Position numbers and translations under genes: made by a program. DNA of 6,709 nucleotides from Chloroflexota bacterium (GTDB lineage: Bacteria > Chloroflexota > Limnocylindria > P2-11E), in assembly GCA_005889445.1 (NCBI GenBank), contig VBGS01000056.1, positions 1 through 6,709 on the forward strand, written 5' to 3'. Below, one piece after another: positions 1-6,211 of the stretch. Numbering within the stretch: position 1 is the stretch's first letter; the number at the start of each line of letters is the position of its first letter. The notes below the pieces were generated by a model. The model was not told where the DNA came from and searched no databases. It saw only the letters and a program-made list of their open reading frames with translations.

Positions 1-763
1 TGAGACCGACACGCGCCTCGCCCCGTAGCCACTCTGGCCGAAGCTCCTCGGCGCTCTCGATGTGGTATGCGTTGCGGCCCTGCATCCTCGCGAGGTTGAC
101 GAGCTCGCGGGTGTTCGCGGAGTTCTTCCCGCCGACGACGATGATCGTGTTCACCTGTTCCGCGAGCTCGGACGCGGCGTGCTGGCGCTTGACGGTCACG
201 GGGCACACCGTGTTGAAGACCTTGGTCTCCTGCGCGATCTCGCTCACGTGCGCGACGAGCTCCTTGAACGCCCACGGCGGCTGCGTCGACTGCGAGGCGA
301 CGCCGGCCCTCTTCATCCGCGGCAGCTTCTCCCACTCGTCCTTCGTCTCGACAACGGTCGCGTTCGGAGCGAAGCCGCGAAGGCCGATCACCTCGGGGTG
401 CTCGACCGTGCCCAGGATGATCACGGTGTAGCCCTCGTCGGCGAGCTGCTTGGTGAAGCGCTGCGCGCGGAGGACCAGCGAACAGGTGGCGTCGATGCAC
501 TCCAGACCCTGCGCTTCGATCTGCGCCCGGGTCTCGGGCGGCACGCCGTGCGCGCGGATGACGATGACGCCTTCCTTCGCGTCGGTCACGCTCTTGATCA
601 CCTTGACGCCGCGGGCCTGCAAGCGCTCGCTGATCTTCGGGTTGTGGACCACCTGGCCGAGGTTGAACACCGGCTTGCCGCTCTCAGCCGCGGCCTCGGT
701 CAGCTCGACGGCCTTCTTGACCCCGAAGCAGAACCCGTTCTCGCGCGCGAGGAGCACTTCCAT
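1..763 (-). CDS. ispH: 4-hydroxy-3-methylbut-2-enyl diphosphate reductase (IspH/LytB), C-terminus cut by window edge
   Basis: IspH catalyses the last step of the MEP isoprenoid pathway in the cytoplasm, reducing HMBPP to IPP and DMAPP with a [4Fe-4S] cluster. I translated 254 codons from the ATG at 763-761; the frame stays open to the left edge, so the last part, including the C-terminal substrate loop, is missing. Visible family motifs are NGFCFGVKKAVE with cluster Cys12, GQVVHN with His40, RAHGV with His72, DATC with Cys94, EHPEV with His122 and Glu124, SQST near 157-160, NTVC with Cys187, and GGKNSANTREL at 211-221. All three cluster cysteines and the histidines and glutamate of the active site are therefore present. 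The residue after Cys94 is Ser, where Pro is usual. The gene follows plsC by 21 bp and ends the leftward block. No convincing Shine-Dalgarno precedes the ATG. Identification is very secure. Confidence 0.96.
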   Translation of the reverse strand, partial: MEVLLARENGFCFGVKKAVELTEAAAESGKPVFNLGQVVHNPKISERLQARGVKVIKSVTDAKEGVIVIRAHGVPPETRAQIEAQGLECIDATCSLVLRAQRFTKQLADEGYTVIILGTVEHPEVIGLRGFAPNATVVETKDEWEKLPRMKRAGVASQSTQPPWAFKELVAHVSEIAQETKVFNTVCPVTVKRQHAASELAEQVNTIIVVGGKNSANTRELVNLARMQGRNAYHIESAEELRPEWLRGEARVGL

Positions 764-784
764 GACATCAAGTGTACGAGTGGC
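764..784 (-). promoter_or_regulatory. plsC-ispH gap with a possible -10 element (TACACT)
   Basis: This 21-bp gap is the only clear spacer inside the leftward block. Read on the minus strand it has no purine-rich Shine-Dalgarno. It does contain TACACT (776-771), a TANNNT-type -10 hexamer, 7 nt upstream of the ispH ATG. That spacing would start transcription at or next to the start codon, giving a leaderless or near-leaderless ispH mRNA. I see no good -35 element. The hexamer is short and could be chance, so this is a weak prediction. Confidence 0.25.
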
Positions 785-1441
785 CTAGGCGTAGACACCC
801 CGCATCTCCGGCGGCAGCTCCGCGGCGACGCGGCGCATGATCGCGTCGGCCAGCGCCTGCGCGTCGTTGCCGACGACACCGAGCTCGCTCGCGCGGAACG
901 GCTCCCCGATGCGGAACGCGATGTCCTTGCGCCAGAAACGGCCGAGCCGCGCGCGTCTGGTTCCCGTCACGGCCAGCGGGACGATCGGCGCGTCCGAACG
1001 GCGCGCGATGAGCGCGACCCCCGGATGCCCGCGAATGAGCGCCCCGCTCTCGCTGCGGTGACCCTCGGGAAAGAAGCCCACGGGCTGACCGGCCTCCAGC
1101 ACGCGGAGGGCCATCTGCAGCGCGCCGCGGTCCGCTTCACCGCGCCGCACCGGGAACGCACCGATCGCGCGCAGCGCGAAGCCGATCACGGGGACCTCGA
1201 AGAGCTCGTGCTTCGCCATGAAGCGGATCGCGTGTCCCAGCGCGAACTCCAGCCAGGGCGGGTCCTTCCAGTTGATGTGGTTCGAGACGAGGATGTAGCC
1301 GCCGGTCGTGGGGATCCGCTCGGCGCCCTCGATCCGCCACGGCGCGAGGAGCCAGGCGGCTCCGCGGAAGAGCGGGAAGAGCGCTCGCCAGATCACGAGC
1401 CGCTCCTCTGGGAGGACCGGCGCGTCGGCGAACACGTTCAC
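785..1441 (-). CDS. plsC: 1-acyl-sn-glycerol-3-phosphate acyltransferase (PlsC/LPLAT family)
   Basis: This 218-aa membrane-associated acyltransferase should transfer an acyl chain to lysophosphatidic acid to make phosphatidic acid, the precursor of membrane phospholipids. Block I is SNHINWKD, with the catalytic H(X)4D pair at His55 and Asp60. Block II/III features are AFPVRRGEADRGAL (about 95-108) and FFPEG at 123-127. A VPLAVTGTRR stretch near 152-161 fits block IV. The FPEG motif is followed by HRS rather than the common TRS. The N-terminal hydrophobic segment (about 16-35) could lie on the membrane. The start is GTG 1441-1439, overlapping the cmk stop by 4 nt (GTGA); no strong Shine-Dalgarno is visible, which fits translational coupling. 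The stop is TAG at 787-785. Placement after cmk and before ispH is a common bacterial arrangement. The acyl acceptor is inferred from the family; related acyltransferases with other substrates share these motifs. Confidence 0.9.
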   Translation of the reverse strand: MNVFADAPVLPEERLVIWRALFPLFRGAAWLLAPWRIEGAERIPTTGGYILVSNHINWKDPPWLEFALGHAIRFMAKHELFEVPVIGFALRAIGAFPVRRGEADRGALQMALRVLEAGQPVGFFPEGHRSESGALIRGHPGVALIARRSDAPIVPLAVTGTRRARLGRFWRKDIAFRIGEPFRASELGVVGNDAQALADAIMRRVAAELPPEMRGVYA

Positions 1442-2130
1442 GTCGCGAACGATCGACGTTCGATGACTCCGAGGACCCGATCGAGCGCTTCCCGAACGGA
1501 GAGGCCGTCGGTCTCCACGAGGATCGCGTCGGGCGCCGCCTTGAGCGGCGCCACCGCGCGAGTGCTGTCCAGCTCGTCCCGCCGGAGGATCTCCGCAAGG
1601 AGCTCACTCCGCGATCGCTTCTCGCCGCGCGCCGCAAGCTCCTCCTCTCGCCGGCGCGCGCGCTCCGCGGCCGACGCGGTGAGGAAGACCTTCCGCTCGG
1701 CATCGGGCAGGACGACCGAACCGATGTCGCGGCCGACCATCACGATGCGGACCCGCGATGCCATCTCGCGCTGCTGCTCGACGAGAACGTCGCGGACGTA
1801 GGGGACCCGCGCGACCTGCGAGACGATGCGGTCGATCTCGGGCGCGCGGATCGCCCAGGTGACATCCGCGCCGTCGAGCAGCACCGTGTACGCGCGCCCA
1901 TCGCGGACCGTGGGTGGGCCGATCGCGACGCGGATCTCCCGCGCCAGCTGCGTCAGGCGCGGCCCGTCGTCGGGATCGATCCCGCGACGCATCGCCGCGA
2001 GCGCGACCGCGCGGTACATCGCGCCCGTATCCAGGAAGAGATAGCCGAGCCGTTCGGCCACGAGCGCGCCGATCGTGCTCTTCCCCGCCCCGGCGGGACC
2101 GTCGATCGCGACCGTGCGCGGCGTCCCCAC
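1438..2130 (-). CDS. cmk: (d)CMP kinase
   Basis: Cytidylate kinase phosphorylates CMP and dCMP with ATP, feeding pyrimidine nucleotide and CDP-lipid synthesis in the cytoplasm. The protein is 230 aa, the normal length. The P-loop GPAGAGKST is at 11-19, followed by LDTGAMYRA at 33-41, the CMP-binding region of the family. The typical GRDIGSVVLPDAERKVFLTAS segment occurs in the middle, followed by an arginine-rich lid (ERARRREEE). Near the C-terminus is RRDELDSTRAVAPL, a cmk signature. The start is GTG 2130-2128, sharing one base with the rluB stop (TAGTG). A clear Shine-Dalgarno GGAGG lies at 2141-2137, six bases upstream and inside the end of rluB, which supports this start. The stop TGA overlaps the plsC start by 4 nt. 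Confidence 0.97.
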   Translation of the reverse strand: MGTPRTVAIDGPAGAGKSTIGALVAERLGYLFLDTGAMYRAVALAAMRRGIDPDDGPRLTQLAREIRVAIGPPTVRDGRAYTVLLDGADVTWAIRAPEIDRIVSQVARVPYVRDVLVEQQREMASRVRIVMVGRDIGSVVLPDAERKVFLTASAAERARRREEELAARGEKRSRSELLAEILRRDELDSTRAVAPLKAAPDAILVETDGLSVREALDRVLGVIERRSFAT

Positions 2131-2834
2131 TAGGCGCCTCCGAGCGCGCGGATCTCACGCGGGGTCAGCTCGCGCCAATCGCCAGGCCGCAGCGCACCGA
2201 GGATCACCGGTCCCATGCGCGTCCGTCTCAGGCGCATCACGCGCAGCCCGACGGCGGCGCACATCCGCCGGACCTGACGCTTCCAACCGGTCCGCAGGAC
2301 CAGACGGAGGAGCGATCCGCGCCGGCCGCGCGACAGAACGGCGACGTGCTCGGCTCGCGCGAGACCTTCCTCCAGGGCGATGCCCTGACGCAGGGCGGCG
2401 AGCGCGGATCCCGAGACCGTTCCCGACACCAGGACCTCGTACTCGCGCTCGTGGCCGTGTCGCGGGTGGAGGACGCGCTCGGCCCAGACGCCGTCGTTGG
2501 TGAGCAGGAGCAGGCCCTCCGAGTCCTCGTCGAGCCGGCCGACCGGATAGAGGCGCTCGTGCGCGTCGAGCATCTCGACGACGGTGCGCCGCCCGCGCTC
2601 GTCGCGGGCGGTCGAGACGATCCCGCGCGGCTTGTTGAGCAGCACGTAGCGATGGCGCGGCGGCGCGGCCACCGGATGGCCGTCGACGTCGATGCGCGCG
2701 TCGGACGGCACGCGCGTCCCAAGCTCACGCACGACCGCGCCGCCAACGCGCACGCGACCCGCCCGCATGAGCTCCTCCGCGGCGCGCCGAGACGCGACCC
2801 CGCGGTCGGCGAGGACCTTCTGCAGCCGGATCAT
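2130..2834 (-). CDS. rluB: 23S rRNA pseudouridine synthase, RluB/RsuA family
   Basis: This 234-aa protein isomerises a uridine in rRNA to pseudouridine. An S4 RNA-binding domain occupies about residues 1-60 (MIRLQKVLADRGVASRRAAEE, then GRVRVGG). The catalytic domain follows, with YVLLNKPRGIVST at 63-75 and the signature GRLDEDSEGLLLLTNDG at 99-115, where Asp102 is the catalytic aspartate. The late RNA-contact motif reads TGWKRQVRRM (182-191), where GRNRQVRRM is common. I chose ATG 2834-2832 because the S4 domain begins there and because it overlaps the scpB stop as ATGA. The same frame is open upstream to 2945, but that stretch lies over scpB and does not resemble the family. Neighbourhood with scpA and scpB is typical of RluB in Gram-positive bacteria and Chloroflexota. 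Exact specificity (RluB versus RluE, RluF or RsuA) is inferred from context. Confidence 0.93.
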   Translation of the reverse strand: MIRLQKVLADRGVASRRAAEELMRAGRVRVGGAVVRELGTRVPSDARIDVDGHPVAAPPRHRYVLLNKPRGIVSTARDERGRRTVVEMLDAHERLYPVGRLDEDSEGLLLLTNDGVWAERVLHPRHGHEREYEVLVSGTVSGSALAALRQGIALEEGLARAEHVAVLSRGRRGSLLRLVLRTGWKRQVRRMCAAVGLRVMRLRRTRMGPVILGALRPGDWRELTPREIRALGGA

Positions 2835-3346
2835 CCCCGCTCGCCCGGCGTCGCTTCCGCTGGCTCCAGCACCAGACCGTCCGGCGACAGGGCGCGCGGC
2901 AGGTCGTCGAGGCTTTGCAGTCCGAAGCATTCGAGGAACTCCCATGTCGTGCCGTACAGGATGGGCCGTCCCGGCGCTTCCTTGCGGCCGCGCTCCTCGA
3001 TGAGCCGCCGCGACGCGAGCGTGTAGATCGTCTGGTCGCAGTTGACGCCGCGAATGGCCTCGACCTCAGCTCGCGTCACCGGCTGCTTGTAGGCGACGAC
3101 CGCGAGGGTCTCAAGCGACGCCGGCGAGACCCGCAGGCGGTCGGCGCCGAGGTACGCGGCCACGTGCGTCGCGTGCTGCGGCGCGGTGACGATCTGCCAT
3201 TCGTCGCCCGACCGCTGCAGGCGCAGGCCGGTGCCCTCGTAGGAGGCGCCGAGCTCCGCGAGCGCGCCTTCCGCCGCGCGCGGCGTGACGCCGACGACGC
3301 GCGCGAGCTCGCCCCGCGTCACCGGCTTCTCGGCGACGAAGAGCAC
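2831..3346 (-). CDS. scpB: Segregation and condensation protein B
   Basis: ScpB is the kite subunit that binds the ScpA kleisin in the SMC-ScpAB complex compacting and segregating the chromosome. It forms two winged-helix domains. The signature SLETLAVVAYKQPVTRAEVEAIRGV is at 77-101, followed by PGRPILYGTTWEFLECFGL, all diagnostic. The coordinates use the first canonical start, GTG 3346-3344, giving 171 aa. This start is probably too short. The family's N-terminal helix continues upstream in frame (RSELANAIEA), and a strong Shine-Dalgarno AAGGAGGG at 3394-3387 is spaced 7 nt from an in-frame ATC at 3379-3377. No in-frame ATG, GTG or TTG lies between that site and 3346. From the ATC the protein would be 182 aa and would overlap scpA by 16 nt. 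The stop TGA overlaps the rluB ATG by 4 nt. Identity is secure; the start is not. Confidence 0.95.
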   Translation of the reverse strand: MLFVAEKPVTRGELARVVGVTPRAAEGALAELGASYEGTGLRLQRSGDEWQIVTAPQHATHVAAYLGADRLRVSPASLETLAVVAYKQPVTRAEVEAIRGVNCDQTIYTLASRRLIEERGRKEAPGRPILYGTTWEFLECFGLQSLDDLPRALSPDGLVLEPAEATPGERG

Positions 3347-3363
3347 CGCCTCGATCGCGTTCG

Positions 3364-4089
3364 CTAGCTCGGAGCGGATGCCCGTTCCCTCCTTGTGATC
3401 AGGATGTCGCCGAACAGGTCGTCCTGCGTGAGATCGATCACCCCGCGGCGATAGAGATCGAGCAAGGCGATGAACGTCACGACCGCGAATCCGACGCTAC
3501 GTATCTCGCCCAGGAGGTTAGCGAAGCTCACGCTGCCGTGCGACGCGATGAGCGCTTCGATCTCCGCAGTCCGCTGCTCGACCGAGTAGCGCTCGCCCGG
3601 GGCGACGATGTCCTCTTCGCGCTGCTTCGCCGCGAGCGCGAGGACCCGAGAAAATGCGAGGGCGAGTGCATCGACCTCGCCGCCACGCGGCGGCAGCTCC
3701 ACGGTTCCGCCTTCTCGGTGGAACGCTCGCTCCCCCGCGCGCAGCCGCGCGCCCAGTGCGCTCGCCCGCTCGCGAACGACAGCGTACTCGAGGAGCCGCG
3801 CCCGAAGCTCCTCCTCGGACTCCGCTTCCTCTTCCGGAAGCGGCTCCAACGAGGGGAGCAGGCTCCTCGCCTTGAGAAGCACGAGGCGCGATGCGAGCGC
3901 GAGGAACGCAGACACCTCCTCGGCGGGCAGCTCCGCCATCGCGCGGACGCGCGCGAGGTACGTATCGGCGAGATCACCGAGGCGAACGGTGATGATGTCG
4001 AGCTTTTTTTCCTCTACGAGCTCGAGGAGCAGATCGAGCGGGCCGTCGAAGCCCTCCATCGTGACGCGCGGGGCTTGCGACTCCATCAC
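3364..4089 (-). CDS. scpA: Segregation and condensation protein A
   Basis: ScpA is the kleisin that bridges the SMC heads and binds ScpB for chromosome condensation and segregation. The 241-aa length is normal. The N-terminal SMC-binding region carries FDGPLDLLLELVEEKKLDIITV (about 14-35) and LADTYL. An acidic linker follows (about 84-93, EEEAESEEEL). The C-terminal winged helix runs from about 190 to 235, with VSFANLLGEI, FIALLDLYRRGVIDLTQDDLFGDI. Two start codons are adjacent: GTG 4089-4087 overlaps the upstream stop by 4 nt, and ATG 4086-4084 shares one base with it. A GAGAGG run 7 nt before the GTG slightly favours the GTG. The stop TAG is at 3366-3364. It sits next to scpB as expected. 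Confidence 0.96.
   Translation of the reverse strand: MMESQAPRVTMEGFDGPLDLLLELVEEKKLDIITVRLGDLADTYLARVRAMAELPAEEVSAFLALASRLVLLKARSLLPSLEPLPEEEAESEEELRARLLEYAVVRERASALGARLRAGERAFHREGGTVELPPRGGEVDALALAFSRVLALAAKQREEDIVAPGERYSVEQRTAEIEALIASHGSVSFANLLGEIRSVGFAVVTFIALLDLYRRGVIDLTQDDLFGDILITRRERASAPS
3387..3394 (-). promoter_or_regulatory. Strong Shine-Dalgarno, probably for scpB
   Basis: On the minus strand the sequence reads AAGGAGGG, a near-perfect anti-16S match, and lies inside the last codons of scpA. The only downstream gene it could serve is scpB. The canonical scpB GTG is 40 nt further on, too far for ordinary initiation, while an ATC codon in the scpB frame is 7 nt away. It decides the start question in favour of an extended scpB, or else it is a coincidental run within scpA codons for Thr-Arg-Arg-Glu. 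Confidence 0.55.
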
Positions 4090-4487
4090 GGCAGCGCCTC
4101 TCGGTCGGCCACCGCCAGCAGGACCTCGTCGTCGGCGACCGGCAGATCGTGGTGGCGCGCGATGAGCCGCACCACCCGATCGGAAGCGCCCTCCGCCTTC
4201 GCGAGCTGCGCGCCGCGCCGTGCGTGATCGAGATATCGGGCGAACGTCGAATCACCGCGGGCGAGCTGCGCGCGGACGCGAGGGGCGAAGCGCGCGAGCA
4301 CGACGCCCGCGACGCGGTGCCAGAGCAGCGTGTTCGCGGGCTTCGCACGATCGTGCAGCAGACCGGCGACGACGATCTCGTGGTCCGCGCCGAGCTCTCG
4401 CAGGATGCGCGCGGTCTCGTTCGCATGTCGGTCGTCGGCCCCAGCGGCGCCGAGGTAGCGGGCTGTCTGCTGGACTCGATGGAGCAT
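4086..4487 (-). CDS. Small HD-domain protein, putative phosphohydrolase of unknown substrate
   Basis: This 133-aa protein looks like a compact HD-superfamily metal-dependent phosphohydrolase. Candidate metal ligands appear in order: His21 in DRHA, the His45-Asp46 pair in LLHDRAK, His88 in YLDHARRG, and His112-His113-Asp114 in ARHHD. An LLWHRVAGVVLARFAP segment (54-69) follows the HD pair. As I recall the family, small HD proteins with this LLHD...LWHRVA...HH layout occur in Chloroflexota, usually annotated only as HD domain protein, and no substrate is known to me. The motif after HD is RAK, where VGK is typical. No signal peptide or clear membrane span is evident. The start ATG 4487-4485 shares a base with the protease stop (TGATG), and the end overlaps scpA. 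Co-translation with these neighbours is likely, but a functional link is not shown. Confidence 0.75.
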   Translation of the reverse strand: MLHRVQQTARYLGAAGADDRHANETARILRELGADHEIVVAGLLHDRAKPANTLLWHRVAGVVLARFAPRVRAQLARGDSTFARYLDHARRGAQLAKAEGASDRVVRLIARHHDLPVADDEVLLAVADREALP

Positions 4488-5212
4488 CAGCCGCCGAGCA
4501 GCAGCCGCGCGATGTTCGACGCAGGGGTGAAGACGACGGCGCGAAGGATCCCGAAGCCGAAGAAGAACAGTCCCATGAGGAGGAGCGGCCCGTACCCCTC
4601 GAACGTCCGCCACGAGTACGCCTGGCGCGGCGGGAGCAAGGCATACACGACGCGCGATCCATCCAGCGGCGGGATCGGGATGAGATTGAAGAGCCCGAGC
4701 ACACAGTTGTAGAAGACGATGCTCTCGAGGATCGTGAAGTAATCCCCGCCGAGCAGATCGGCCCCGCCGAACCGCACCGGGATCGCGCAGAGCGCGGCGA
4801 TCACGAGGTTGGCGGCCGGACCGGCGAGCGCGACCGCAGCCCACGACGTGCGGCCGCCGCTCAGTCGAGATTCGTTCACCGGAACGGGCTTGCCGTAGCC
4901 GAACCCCGCGAGGACGAGAAGCAGCGATCCGAACAGGTCGAGGTGCGCCATCGGGTTGAGGCTCATCCGGCCGAGCATCCGGCCGGTGTCGTCGCCGAGC
5001 CGGTGCGCGACGTAGGCGTGCATGAATTCGTGGACGGTGATGCCGAGGACGATGGCCACGATGAACCCCACAAAAGCGGCCGGATCGTTCGCGGCGTTGC
5101 GCAGCGGCGCGGCGAGGTTCCCGGTGAAAAAGGCCAGCGCGAGCAGGATCAGGATCAGGAGATACGGGCCCTGGGGTCCTCCGAACGGGCCCCCGGCGCC
5201 ACGAGCGATCAC
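4487..5212 (-). CDS. Site-2-type membrane metalloprotease, M50 family
   Basis: This 241-aa polytopic membrane protein is a zinc intramembrane protease of the compact bacterial M50 type, lacking PDZ or CBS domains. The zinc-binding motif HEFMH is at 61-65 within a hydrophobic helix, with Glu62 as catalytic residue. The family motif NPMAHLD is at 86-92 and GKPVPVN at 107-113. The third zinc ligand is probably Asp184 in NLIPIPPLDGSRV (176-188). Hydrophobic helices lie at about 17-30, 46-62, 93-105, 124-145, 164-181 and 208-228. The substrate is unknown. Proteases of this compact type are often found near scpA and pyrimidine-nucleoside phosphorylase genes. The start is GTG 5212-5210, with no evident Shine-Dalgarno. 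The stop overlaps the HD gene by one base. It is the first gene of the leftward block. Confidence 0.93.
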   Translation of the reverse strand: MIARGAGGPFGGPQGPYLLILILLALAFFTGNLAAPLRNAANDPAAFVGFIVAIVLGITVHEFMHAYVAHRLGDDTGRMLGRMSLNPMAHLDLFGSLLLVLAGFGYGKPVPVNESRLSGGRTSWAAVALAGPAANLVIAALCAIPVRFGGADLLGGDYFTILESIVFYNCVLGLFNLIPIPPLDGSRVVYALLPPRQAYSWRTFEGYGPLLLMGLFFFGFGILRAVVFTPASNIARLLLGG

Positions 5213-5281
5213 TCTCGAACGAGTTTAGGTGCGCGCGGTGCGACAATCACCCGCAGACGCGCTCGCGCGTGGGAGCGGCGA
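5213..5281. promoter_or_regulatory. Divergent intergenic region between the M50 protease gene and ku
   Basis: These 69 bp must carry the start signals of both the leftward block and ku unless transcription enters from outside. On the plus strand a GGGAG Shine-Dalgarno at 5271-5275 lies six bases before the ku ATG, and GACAAT at 5242-5247 is a possible -10. On the minus strand TAAACT (5227-5222) is a possible -10, 9 nt before the protease GTG, which has no Shine-Dalgarno. No convincing -35 is seen for either. A short inverted repeat, CTCG-AA-CGAG at 5214-5223, overlaps the leftward start area and could be a regulatory site, though four-base arms are common by chance. Confidence 0.4.
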
Positions 5282-6211
5282 ATGGGTCAAGCGGTCTGGA
5301 CAGGCAGCATCGCGTTCGGGCTGGTGCATATCCCGGTCAAGCTCTATCCGGCCACCGACCCACAGGACGTTCGCTTCCATCTGTTCGACCGCCGCACGGG
5401 CAAACGCGTGCGGTACGAGCGCACGACGCGCGCGGACGAGGCGGCGACGTTCGAGCCCGACGTCCCTGGCGATGATGCCGCCTCGCTCGACACCACGACC
5501 TCGTGGGCGCGTGACCCGGAGGACGAGGCCGAGGAGCGCGACGGACCCTCCCAGACGCGGCCCGTAGAGCGCGAGGACGTCGTGAGAGGCGTCGAGCTTA
5601 CGACCGGAGATCTCGTCACCGTGACGGACGCGGAGCTCCTCTCGATCGCGCCGGAGCGCAGCCGCACGATCGACATCGAGGAGTTCGTCGATCTTGCCGA
5701 GATCGATCCGGTCTTCTTCGAGAAGACGTACCACGTCGCGCCGCTGCGCGGATCGGGCGCGGACAAGCCGTATCTCCTGCTGCTCCGCGCGATGCAGGCA
5801 GCGAGGATGGTCGGGATCGGCCGCTTCGTGCTGCGGACCAGACCGCATCTGGTCGCGGTGCGGCCGCTCGCGAATGCCCTCGCCCTGGAGACCCTCTACT
5901 TCGCCGATGAGGTCCGAAGCCCCGGCGAGCTCACCTCCGACCTCGCGACCATCACGTTGACCGACCGCGAGCTGAAGACCGCCCAGCAGCTCATCGCCGC
6001 GCTCGCGACACCCTGGCTTCCGGAAAAGCACGGCGACGCGTACCGCGAGGATCTGCTGGAGCTGCTGCGCAACAAACGACCGGCGACGCCGGCGGAGCCC
6101 GCTGACGGGCCTGCGGAAGCTCCGGTCGCGGATCTCATGGCCGTGCTTCGGAGGAGCGTCGAAGAGGCGAAGCGAAAGCGCGGCGCGAAAAGCTCGAGGC
6201 GCGCCGGGTAG
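5282..6211 (+). CDS. ku: Non-homologous end-joining protein Ku
   Basis: Bacterial Ku forms a homodimeric ring on double-strand DNA ends and recruits the ligase LigD. The 309-aa product begins with the typical MGQAVWTGSIAFGLVHIPVKLYPAT (1-25). It has the core motif APERSRTIDIEEFVDLAEIDPVFFEKTYHVAP (123-154), GRFVLRTRPHLVAVRPL and LETLYFADEVRSPGEL. The end is a basic tail (KRKRGAKSSRRAG) of the kind that can bind DNA. Between YERT (45-48) and VEREDVVRGVEL (95-106) is an acidic, probably disordered insert of about 45 residues that typical Ku proteins lack. The ATG at 5282 is supported by GGGAG six bases upstream and by the conserved N-terminus; the frame is open much further upstream, but only as antisense to the neighbouring genes. 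It is the only plus-strand gene here. LigD is not in the window. Confidence 0.96.
   Translation: MGQAVWTGSIAFGLVHIPVKLYPATDPQDVRFHLFDRRTGKRVRYERTTRADEAATFEPDVPGDDAASLDTTTSWARDPEDEAEERDGPSQTRPVEREDVVRGVELTTGDLVTVTDAELLSIAPERSRTIDIEEFVDLAEIDPVFFEKTYHVAPLRGSGADKPYLLLLRAMQAARMVGIGRFVLRTRPHLVAVRPLANALALETLYFADEVRSPGELTSDLATITLTDRELKTAQQLIAALATPWLPEKHGDAYREDLLELLRNKRPATPAEPADGPAEAPVADLMAVLRRSVEEAKRKRGAKSSRRAG

Noticed and set aside
1446..1462. Inverted repeat CGAACG-ATCGA-CGTTCG near the cmk-plsC junction
   Set aside because: A six-base stem made of CG-rich words inside coding sequence, with no T-run and no conserved context; such repeats are frequent by chance at this base composition.
62..1801. 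A 579-codon plus-strand open frame
   Set aside because: It is the antisense shadow of ispH, plsC and cmk. Long antisense frames are expected in GC-rich DNA, and the minus-strand genes have clear family motifs.
2835..2945. Upstream extension of rluB to an ATG at 2945
   Set aside because: The extra 37 residues lie over scpB, are low-complexity Arg/Gly/Ala, and precede the normal S4-domain start at 2834, which has an ATGA overlap.
4004..4012. Run of T (plus strand) resembling a terminator tail
   Set aside because: It lies within scpA and encodes the Lys-Lys of EEKKLDI; no GC-rich hairpin precedes it and it is in the middle of the coding block.
5141..5161. Short tandem repeat of AGGATC units
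   Set aside because: It encodes the alternating Leu-Ile codons of the first membrane helix of the M50 protease, which explains it fully.
4220..5281. Long plus-strand open frame continuous with ku, which would give a much larger Ku fusion protein
   Set aside because: It is antisense to the HD and M50 genes, its sequence is Arg/Glu/Asp-rich and unlike any domain, and Ku homology plus a Shine-Dalgarno begin at 5282.
5225..6031. Minus-strand open frame of 268 codons opposite ku
   Set aside because: Its Arg/Glu/Asp-rich translation has no recognisable domain and it fully overlaps the well-supported ku gene.
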